Shown: positions 1-5,682 of the stretch, piece by piece | Numbering within the stretch: the stretch's first letter is position 1 | Layout of the letters: each line of letters starts with the position of its first letter | Origin: Victivallales bacterium | GTDB taxonomy: Bacteria > Verrucomicrobiota > Lentisphaeria > Oligosphaerales > Oligosphaeraceae | Assembly (NCBI GenBank): GCA_017963875.1 | Contig: JAGCTA010000354.1 | Span: 1-8,393, forward strand | Reading direction: 5' to 3' | DNA length: 8,393 nucleotides | Made by a program: the position numbers and the translations under genes | Notes under the pieces: model-generated | What the model saw: the letters and a program-made list of their open reading frames with translations, nothing else | What the model was told of the DNA's origin: nothing | The model's database searches: none

Positions 1-386
1 ACTCCCTTTTCCTGACAGCATCCAAGCAGATACAACGCGTCAGGCAGCCCATTGGACGATGCCTTTTCAAGCCATGACACGGCTTCCTGTATGGTATTTT
101 TATTATTGAAAAGGATTTGAGCATAACGCAGTTGGGCATACGCACATCCGCCTTCCGCGGACAAGCGGTAGCATTCCGTAGCCTTGTTCAAATCACGCTT
201 GACACCACGACCCCATTCCAAGAAAAATCCCTGTCGCCAGCATGACAACGCATGTCCTTTTCTGGCTGCCTCCAAATAATATTCGAAGGCCTTCTTCAAG
301 TCCAGCGGACATTCATTCCCCAATTCATGCCTGAGACCATGTTCATACAATTCAGGGGCCGATTCTTCTGGCTGATTAAATTTCAT
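1..386 (-). CDS. Sel1-like repeat (TPR-family) protein, partial
   Basis: The gene starts at the ATG at 384-386 (minus) and stays open to the left edge, so 128 N-terminal codons are visible and the C-terminus is missing. The translation begins MKFNQPEESAPELYEHGL. It contains about three Sel1-type helical hairpins at residues ~14-49, ~50-85 and ~86-117, with a fourth starting near 118. Their hallmarks are A-x-x-x-Y/W-x-x-x-A-x-x-G, as in AFEYYLEAARKGHA, ATECYRLSAEGGCAYAQ and AVSWLEKASSNGLPDA. Sel1 repeats are alpha-solenoids that mediate protein-protein contacts; the partner and process cannot be told from the sequence. No signal peptide is visible, so the protein is probably cytoplasmic unless exported another way. 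A GGAG sits four bases upstream of the ATG, which is rather close. The gene follows the LVIVD gene in the same direction after 156 bp, so it may be co-transcribed or have its own promoter. Repeat identity is secure, function is not. Confidence 0.85.
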   Translation of the reverse strand, partial: MKFNQPEESAPELYEHGLRHELGNECPLDLKKAFEYYLEAARKGHALSCWRQGFFLEWGRGVKRDLNKATECYRLSAEGGCAYAQLRYAQILFNNKNTIQEAVSWLEKASSNGLPDALYLLGCCQEKG

Positions 387-542
387 GGCACTCCATTTTG
401 ATTGCTTTTTAATCGTTGCACTATAATTTAATAGACAAATATAAGATATCAAACATGAAGTACTCTCCAATGGGGGCCTTTCTACTCGTTGAATCCTTGA
501 GTAGCCGAAATGAGACTACGAAATCGGTCGTCAGGTGCTACT
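387..542. other. Intergenic spacer between LVIVD gene and Sel1 gene
   Basis: This 156-bp AT-rich gap separates two leftward genes. On the minus strand there is a TATAGT (420-425), the only -10-like hexamer that stands out, with no good -35 at the expected distance. A 6-bp inverted repeat, CTACTC (482-487) with GAGTAG (499-504) and an 11-nt loop, lies about 40 nt downstream of the LVIVD stop. It has no T-tract in either direction, so it is not a clear intrinsic terminator. Small open frames crossing the gap show no recognisable protein. Confidence 0.4.
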
Positions 543-2471
543 TCATGGATTTGGGTACTCGAAAAAGATACCTCTATATCCTCCTGGAATATAGGCCATT
601 CCCTTGTGGAACACCACCCTGCCAGTCAACGTCATGGGCAAGACAATTTTCCTGTCGCTGATTTCCCGCATTGTCTTGCCGTCAAATTCATAGAAGAAAA
701 CATCACCGTTTCGACGGTTGCTGACAGCGATCGTGTTGCCATCCGAGGTTGGGATTCCGCTTTTGCATGGGAGCATGGGAACTTTAGTGTAGGTTTCTGG
801 GGTCTCAGGCGATAGCAAGAAACACTCCTGTCTCCCAAGGAACAGAAACTTGCCATTGATTTCCGTGATGCCATTCATCTGATGGCTGGCACGGTGAAGT
901 TCAGGAATCATCCCGCATTCTTTGGCATCGGCATCGTACCAGCGGACAAATCTGCTATGCCAGTTGACTGGAAATCTGCCGTTGACACTGCGTTCAGGCA
1001 ACATGTCGCCGTAAAGCAATCCCCCGCCTGAATATGCGCCAGCGAGTTTTGGTGAAGAAGGATCGCTGATATCCCATAATGACAGGCGTCCCGTGCGGCT
1101 GCCCGTGCAAAGTTGCTTATTGAAAAGACGCAATTGCAGAAAAGGCGCATTCGATGTCGCAGGTGTTGAACTGATGAGTTTTCCCGTTGAACGCTCCAAA
1201 ATCATGAGTTGCTGGTCAGCCGCGATGATAAGCAAGTCTTCTGAAACGGCGCAATCCATGGCAGTGCAAGGAAAACTTCTGCCAGCGAGCAACGAGCCGT
1301 CGGAAGCGATGTTGAATTCCTTCACGCCCTCCTGCGCACAGGCCGCGTAAAGTTGCGAATCCCATTTGGCAAGACTCCATACAAATCCAGGCAGAGGGAA
1401 ATTACCAACGCCAGAAAACTTCGGCGGAACAGGACGGACGGTTGGAATCTGAATTTTGACGGCTTCTGGCAAAACCACGTTTGCCAGGTCATGTTTGAAA
1501 AGATAGAGTCCTCCATTGTGTCCAGACACATAGACGACTCCGTTTCCAACCGCGATTTGCGAAGAACTGTCTTGCGGAAGTTTTATGTTATCAAGAATGA
1601 CTGGCTTGCTTTTGTCTGTAACATCCACGACATACACTCCGTTTCCCGTGTCTGAAACAAAGGCTGTATTACCAGCAACTTTCACAGACCACCAATCGGG
1701 AAAAGACGAGGGATTGACCTCAAATTTGACCATGCCGACATGTCGGGGATTCTTAACATCGGAAATGTCAAATATTTCCAGCCCATGCCCTCTGCCCTGC
1801 CATTGTGTTTGACTCTTCGGTGCGTTCATCCCAGTCGCCGCGTAGAGCCAATTTCCCTGAACAAAAACGCCATCGCCCAAACCGTCAAGACCAGAAAAGG
1901 AAATCATGGAAGGTCGGTACGGATCGCTCACATCTCCAATCACGACCCGCAAACTCCCCCAATCGCCTATCGCAATTTTTCCATTGCCGAAGAAACTCGC
2001 CGACTGAGCTTCACCTGTTCGGAGTTGTCCCAGCGGCTGGACATTCATAGGATTGCTTACATCAAAAAACTCCACGCCATAAATCCGCAAAGTGACCGCA
2101 AGAACATCTCCTGCGACTGCAAGCCCAGTGGCAAGTTCAGACGGATAAAAATGGCTTACTTCACGAGGATGCGATGGATCATCAAGAGAAAATATTTGAA
2201 CACCCCGTGAACGGCAGCTTAAATAAAGATATATGCCTGAACAGACCATTTGGCGATTTCCAGCGGCTGTTGCCTGGCTGACCTTCACTGGAGCAAGGGG
2301 ACGTGAAACATCGTATGTGCAGAGATTGCCGTCAAGAACCGCATAAAGGTATGTTCCAGATAAAAGCAATGCACCGCCCGCACCTAAGGAGATTTGCTCA
2401 AGAGACACTCCATGCAACATGGATGCACACGCAAACATACATGCAATCAAGGTGTTTCTGTTAGTTTTCAT
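543..2471 (-). CDS. Secreted LVIVD-repeat beta-propeller protein
   Basis: This 642-aa protein has an N-terminal export signal: basic MKTNRNT, a hydrophobic stretch at ~8-20, and possible cleavage near residues 15-23. It is probably periplasmic or extracellular. The rest is a string of propeller-blade repeats of the LVIVD type, each with a hydrophobic strand, G-x-x-I/F-D-I/V-S and then D-P/N-P. Clear copies are at ~40-66, 80-108, 122-148, 164-190, 207-250, 267-296 and 311-330. A proline-rich linker (343-352, VRPVPP) leads to a second, more divergent set at ~367-400, 411-435, 451-480 and to the end. This suggests two stacked propellers, about 28-330 and 350-640. LVIVD repeats are found in bacterial and archaeal surface proteins and serve as scaffolds or binding modules. 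No catalytic motif is visible and the ligand is unknown. A weak ribosome site, GGGAAG, lies about 10 nt upstream of the ATG. Two small palindromes lie just upstream (see separate entries). Confidence 0.85.
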   Translation of the reverse strand: MKTNRNTLIACMFACASMLHGVSLEQISLGAGGALLLSGTYLYAVLDGNLCTYDVSRPLAPVKVSQATAAGNRQMVCSGIYLYLSCRSRGVQIFSLDDPSHPREVSHFYPSELATGLAVAGDVLAVTLRIYGVEFFDVSNPMNVQPLGQLRTGEAQSASFFGNGKIAIGDWGSLRVVIGDVSDPYRPSMISFSGLDGLGDGVFVQGNWLYAATGMNAPKSQTQWQGRGHGLEIFDISDVKNPRHVGMVKFEVNPSSFPDWWSVKVAGNTAFVSDTGNGVYVVDVTDKSKPVILDNIKLPQDSSSQIAVGNGVVYVSGHNGGLYLFKHDLANVVLPEAVKIQIPTVRPVPPKFSGVGNFPLPGFVWSLAKWDSQLYAACAQEGVKEFNIASDGSLLAGRSFPCTAMDCAVSEDLLIIAADQQLMILERSTGKLISSTPATSNAPFLQLRLFNKQLCTGSRTGRLSLWDISDPSSPKLAGAYSGGGLLYGDMLPERSVNGRFPVNWHSRFVRWYDADAKECGMIPELHRASHQMNGITEINGKFLFLGRQECFLLSPETPETYTKVPMLPCKSGIPTSDGNTIAVSNRRNGDVFFYEFDGKTMREISDRKIVLPMTLTGRVVFHKGMAYIPGGYRGIFFEYPNP

Positions 2472-2487
2472 AAAAAGTTCTTCCCTT

Positions 2488-2499
2488 ACACCATGGTGT
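2488..2499. promoter_or_regulatory. Perfect 12-bp palindrome, candidate operator
   Basis: ACACCATGGTGT reads identically on both strands. It ends 17 bp upstream of the ATG of the LVIVD gene and would fall just inside the predicted transcript. Its centre is 19 bp from the centre of a second palindrome (2508-2517), close to two helical turns. That arrangement suits a dimeric repressor, but no regulator gene is in the window and chance cannot be excluded. Confidence 0.35.
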
Positions 2500-2507
2500 T
2501 TTGTTAT

Positions 2508-2521
2508 TTGTCGACAATATA
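2508..2521 (-). promoter_or_regulatory. Candidate promoter -10 with overlapping palindrome
   Basis: On the minus strand TATATT (2516-2521) matches the -10 consensus at five of six positions. It runs directly into TTGTCGACAA (2508-2517), a perfect 10-bp palindrome that would cover the transcription start. No good -35 hexamer is seen 16-18 bp upstream (AAACTA at the 17-bp spacing). The promoter call is therefore weak; the palindrome itself is certain. Confidence 0.3.
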
Positions 2522-2672
2522 GTTACTGAATATCCCCATAGTTTATTTGTAATCCAGAAGAAATCAACTCATTAGTTTTTTCCTATGTATAATTTATGCC
2601 AATCTTTACAAAAAAAAGCAATAGAATCGCAGAGAAGAAGACATCTTATTTTTATTTCACGGATTCTGGTAC

Positions 2673-2693
2673 TATATTACATCCAAATGTAAT
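2673..2693 (+). promoter_or_regulatory. Candidate hom promoter with overlapping inverted repeat
   Basis: TATATT (2673-2678) is a five-of-six -10 hexamer about 92 bp upstream of the hom ATG, preceded by a T-rich stretch with no strong -35. The inverted repeat ATTACAT-CCAA-ATGTAAT (2676-2693) has 7-bp perfect arms. It overlaps the end of the -10 and spans the expected start point, a typical position for a repressor operator. TATAAT at 2588-2593 is an alternative promoter. Confidence 0.35.
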
Positions 2694-2769
2694 TCATTAA
2701 AACAAAAAGCGATCGTTGGCTTTCTGCCAAAATACGATTCAAACTCAATTCAAGAAAACTCTTCCAAAC

Positions 2770-4065
2770 ATGAACATCATCAACATTGGCATCATTGGTT
2801 TTGGCACTGTCGGCGCAGGCGTGGCAGAAAGCATCATGAACAACGCGGACATCATCACGAAACGCGTTGGCTTCACTCCCGTAGTCAAAAGAATCGCAGA
2901 CCTGGACATCACTACCGACCGTGGCATCTCAGTCCCTGAAGGAGTGCTGACAACGAATGCCGAGGATATCTTCAATGATCCAGACATACAGATTGTCGTT
3001 GAACTCGTCGGCGGTACCACAATTGCCAAGACGTTCATTCTCAAGGCATTGAATGCAAAAAAGAATGTCGTGACCGCTAACAAGGCTTTGCTTGCGCATT
3101 ATGGCGAGGAGTTGTTTGCCGCCGTAGAAGCCAATGGTGTCGAACTGTGGTTTGAAGCAAGCGTCGGCGGAGGTATTCCCTGCATCAAGGCCTTGCGCGA
3201 AGGACTCGCTGCAAATCATATTAAAGAAATCCTCGGCATCCTGAACGGCACATGCAACTACATTCTGACACGAATGGAAATGGAAAAGGCGAATTTTGAA
3301 GATGTCCTCGCCGCCGCCCAAAAGGCTGGATATGCTGAAGCGAATCCCTCATTGGATGTCGATGGTTTTGACACGGCCCACAAATGCGCCATTCTTGCCT
3401 CGCTTGCCTTTGGCCATTGGTTTTCAGCCGATGATGTCGAAACTGAAGGCATTCGTTCCGTCACCCCGCAGGATATTGAAACGGCGGCGGGCTTGGGGTT
3501 CCGAATCAAACTGCTGGCCATCATCAAGGAAAACAATCATAGAATTCAACTTGGTGTCCATCCAGTGCTCGTCCCGATGGCTTCACTTATCGGCAATGTA
3601 AACGATGTCTTCAATGCCGTCTGGATAAAAGGCGATGTCGTCGGAAATACCATGTATTATGGACGTGGCGCAGGCCGTCAGGCAACGTCATCCGCCGTCG
3701 TCTCAGACATCATCGACTGCGGCATCAACATCTGCAACGGCTGCTTGAGGCGGCTTCCTCCATTCAAGCCATACGATGGATATAATGAAATCATGGCGAC
3801 GACTGAAATCTCCTCACGTTTCTACATTCGCCTGCAAATTGTTGACAAGCCTGGCGTCCTGGCAAAAGTCGCAAGCATCCTAGGCAATCACAATATCAAT
3901 ATTGCGACCGCCTCCCAACGCGAAGGGGGAACTCCAAGCGTCTCAATGATCATCCTCACGCATAAAGCAGAGTGTGCGGCCATGGCGGAGGCGATAGCGG
4001 AAATTGAAAAAATAGACGTGTGCTGCAACAAACCCGTTGTCTTCCGCATCGAGGATCTCGCATAA
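2770..4065 (+). CDS. hom: Homoserine dehydrogenase with ACT domain
   Basis: This enzyme reduces aspartate-4-semialdehyde to homoserine with NAD(P)H in the cytoplasm, the branch step toward threonine and methionine. The 431-aa protein has the standard bacterial layout. The Rossmann dinucleotide loop GFGTVGAGV is at 10-18, VTANKALLA at 101-109 with Lys105, and GGGIP at 133-137. NGTCNYIL is at 159-166, and DVDGFDTAHK is at 196-205 with the conserved Lys205 expected to act in catalysis. GRGAGRQATSSAV follows at 298-310. A C-terminal ACT domain (~350-430, beginning RFYIRLQIVDKPGVLAKVAS) usually gives feedback control by threonine. The frame is open upstream to a TTG at 2716, but the family begins with the strand before the GxGxxG loop, so the ATG at 2770 is preferred. 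The ribosome site is weak (AAGAAAA about 11 nt upstream). No fused aspartokinase is present. The stop codon overlaps the flavodoxin start. Confidence 0.95.
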   Translation: MNIINIGIIGFGTVGAGVAESIMNNADIITKRVGFTPVVKRIADLDITTDRGISVPEGVLTTNAEDIFNDPDIQIVVELVGGTTIAKTFILKALNAKKNVVTANKALLAHYGEELFAAVEANGVELWFEASVGGGIPCIKALREGLAANHIKEILGILNGTCNYILTRMEMEKANFEDVLAAAQKAGYAEANPSLDVDGFDTAHKCAILASLAFGHWFSADDVETEGIRSVTPQDIETAAGLGFRIKLLAIIKENNHRIQLGVHPVLVPMASLIGNVNDVFNAVWIKGDVVGNTMYYGRGAGRQATSSAVVSDIIDCGINICNGCLRRLPPFKPYDGYNEIMATTEISSRFYIRLQIVDKPGVLAKVASILGNHNINIATASQREGGTPSVSMIILTHKAECAAMAEAIAEIEKIDVCCNKPVVFRIEDLA

Positions 4066-4583
4066 TGGCCGACTCCGTCCGAAAACAGTCCAAAACCGCC
4101 ATAGTCTATTGCTCCAAGCACCATGGCAATACAAGGCTATTACTTGATACAATTGCCACAAAGCATGAAGTGACACTGATAGACGCAAGAAATCCTCATA
4201 TAACGGATTTGTCGGGCTTCGACCTTGTTGGCTTCGCATCAGGCATCTATTTCTGGTCATTCCACCGCTCGGTCATCAATTTTGCAAAAAAGAACCTTCC
4301 AATGTATAAAAGGGTCTTTCTTCTTTTCACGTATGGCAGTGAAGCCATGAAAAGCCATTTCTGCAAAAAGATGTTCCAGGCTTTATTCGATAAACATGCC
4401 GTAATTCTTGGGAAATTCGGCTGTCTTGGACAATGCACCGTCGGTCCATTCAAATTAATCGGGGGGACTGCCAAAGGCCACCCCGATGAACTTGATGTCT
4501 GTGATGCCATGGATTTCTACGAGTCTCTCCAGCAAATTATGTCAGGAGTATTTCCCAAGGGGAAAATAGAGACAAGTGACTGA
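4065..4583 (+). CDS. Flavodoxin family protein
   Basis: This 172-aa protein is a predicted FMN-binding electron carrier or small flavoprotein of the cytoplasm. The first strand and phosphate loop read AIVYCSKHHGNTRLLLDTIA (12-31), with the S-x-x-x-G-N-T pattern that holds the FMN phosphate. The second conserved segment, DLVGFASGIYFWSFHRSV (53-70), provides loops around the flavin ring. The C-terminal part, GKFGCLGQCTVGPFK (116-130) followed by GGTAKGHPDELD (133-144), matches flavodoxin-like proteins of the type often annotated simply as flavodoxin family protein. The length is normal for a single domain. The ATG at 4065-4067 overlaps the hom stop (TAATG), so it is probably translated by re-initiation after hom. 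That is also the best argument for this start over in-frame codons inside hom. Its redox partner is unknown, and a link to homoserine metabolism is not established by the sequence. Confidence 0.85.
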   Translation: MADSVRKQSKTAIVYCSKHHGNTRLLLDTIATKHEVTLIDARNPHITDLSGFDLVGFASGIYFWSFHRSVINFAKKNLPMYKRVFLLFTYGSEAMKSHFCKKMFQALFDKHAVILGKFGCLGQCTVGPFKLIGGTAKGHPDELDVCDAMDFYESLQQIMSGVFPKGKIETSD

Positions 4584-4594
4584 GTCGAGCAAAC

Positions 4595-5679
4595 TTAGTT
4601 TCCTTTCCAGTCTTCAATACGGAAGGGGATGACGGCCTTGTCCGCCAGTCTGTTGCACGGCGTCATTGTTGACCACAGTTCCGTCAAGGTAGTAAATGCC
4701 AGACAAGTGCAGTAGTCCCCCGCACCATAATAGATTCTCAGCGTCTCGCCGTCGTCCTCCAGCACTGCCCCACAGGGAATATGGTGAACTCCGTCCAAAG
4801 ACGCGCGTCACCCGTCTCGTAGGGGGCCTCGGCGACAATCAGCGGCTGCTTTGTGATTGCAATCAGTTTCGTCGGGTCATCCAGAGAAAACAGTGCCGCG
4901 CCCGCAGTATAGCGCTTTGACCATTTTCTTCCAGCAACGACCTCCACTGCCCTATCGGGATCGTCATCGACTGCGTGGAAAATCAGCAGCCAGCCGCGAG
5001 AAGTCTTTATCGGCGGCGCGCCCCCTCCGATTTTCCTGTTGGCCAACGGGACATCTTCACAGCCGATCAGAAGTTCCTGGTCTCCCCAGTACCGCAAATC
5101 AGGCGACAGTCCATACCAGATGTGGAATGGATCGCCCCATTGATTGGACGGACGTTCAAGTCGCATATACATCCCATTCACTTTCTCTGGCCAAAGAATC
5201 ATGTTGCGCTGCTGCGGAATGCCGATGCACACGGCGTCAAAGTCCGTCCCGTTGCCACGCCACCGTGCAATTCCAGGACGTTCGGAATGCTGGTTCTCAA
5301 AGCAGAAGGAAAGATAGAGTTCGTCCTCCATCACCGTGAGACGAGCATCGCACACCCAAGGCAGAATGACACCATTGTAATGGACACGGATAGTGTCTGG
5401 AAACATGTCAAAATGGATGCCGTCGTCGCTGACTCCAAACCCCGTCGCGATACTCGCCATCGTCTTTTTGACGCTAGACATATCCTCCGCGTATGTATCC
5501 ACCCGTGGCGCGATATAGTATTTGCCACGGTATTTTGCGACGCCCGCGTTGAACACAAGCGACGCCTTGTAGGGCATGTCCTCTGCTGTCAGAATCGGGT
5601 TTCCCTCATATCTTCTGATGATGGGACTTGTATGGAGTTCGCCGACATGTTTCGGCAGTTCCTTGAATGGATTGTGCAT
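4595..5679 (-). pseudogene. GH130 beta-mannoside phosphorylase-like, frameshifted
   Basis: GH130 enzymes are five-bladed propellers that phosphorolyse (or, in some subfamilies, hydrolyse) beta-mannosides, usually in the cytoplasm. No signal peptide is visible. From the ATG at 5679 the frame shows RYEGNPILTAED (23-34), VFNAGVAKYRGKYYIAPRVD (42-61) and VCDARLTVMED (109-119), whose Asp111 is the likely catalytic acid. LWPEKVNGMYMRLERP (162-177) and IGGGAPPIKTSRGWLLIFHAVD (217-238) follow. Arg59, Arg176 and His235 sit where phosphate-contacting residues are expected, which favours a phosphorylase. The frame runs through EFTIFP (297-302), then shifts and stops at 4738 (313 aa). The next frame continues the family pattern as CGAVLEDDGETLRIYYGAGD and stops at 4595. 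Restoring one base near 4774-4777 gives about 361 aa, a normal length. As written, the product loses its last propeller strands and is probably non-functional, unless this is a sequencing error. AAAGGAA lies 6 nt before the ATG, in the 3' end of the beta-helix gene. Confidence 0.85.
4774..4777 (-). other. Single-base frameshift site in GH130 gene
   Basis: On the minus strand ...ATA TTC CCT GTG GGG... gives I-F-P-V-G, whereas the family continues F-P-C-G-A-V-L. An extra base in the CCC run would read TTC CCN TGT GGG GCA and restore F-P-C-G-A. One base therefore seems to be missing from this short homopolymer. No other stop interrupts the downstream frame before the natural TAA at 4595-4597. 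Confidence 0.8.
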
Positions 5680-5682
5680 CTT

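Larger units (their letters stand above)
2472..2769. other. Divergent intergenic regulatory region
   Basis: This 298-bp AT-rich region separates the leftward LVIVD gene from rightward hom, so promoters for both should lie here. It contains palindromes at 2488-2499 and 2508-2517 beside a TATATT on the minus strand (2516-2521). It also has an inverted repeat at 2676-2693 beside a TATATT on the plus strand (2673-2678). A consensus -10 hexamer TATAAT on the plus strand (2588-2593) has a weak -35-like TCAACT (2564-2569) 18 bp upstream. No T-box, riboswitch core or leader peptide was recognised ahead of hom. Confidence 0.5.

Noticed and set aside
482..504. CTACTC/GAGTAG hairpin as a terminator of the LVIVD gene
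   Set aside because: The stem is 6 bp with an 11-nt loop and no T-tract follows on either strand.
1740..2210. Open frame of 156 codons on the plus strand
   Set aside because: It is fully antisense to the LVIVD repeats and has no recognisable motif or upstream ribosome site.
2716..2769. TTG start adding 18 residues to homoserine dehydrogenase
   Set aside because: The extra residues match nothing in the family. The family begins just before GxGxxG, which fits the ATG at 2770, and TTGGC here also forms a small hairpin with GCCAA (2726-2730).
2472..2769. T-box or riboswitch ahead of hom
   Set aside because: I could not find a T-box core, specifier stem or terminator/antiterminator pair. The leader is mainly AT-rich with short repeats.
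4774..4777. Programmed ribosomal frameshift in the GH130 gene
   Set aside because: The site is not a heptameric slippery sequence, no stimulatory hairpin is evident, and GH130 enzymes are not known to use recoding. A mutation or sequence error is simpler.
4614..4838. Third-frame open frame of 74 codons at the end of GH130
   Set aside because: It lacks the GH130 motifs found in the other two frames and has no independent support.
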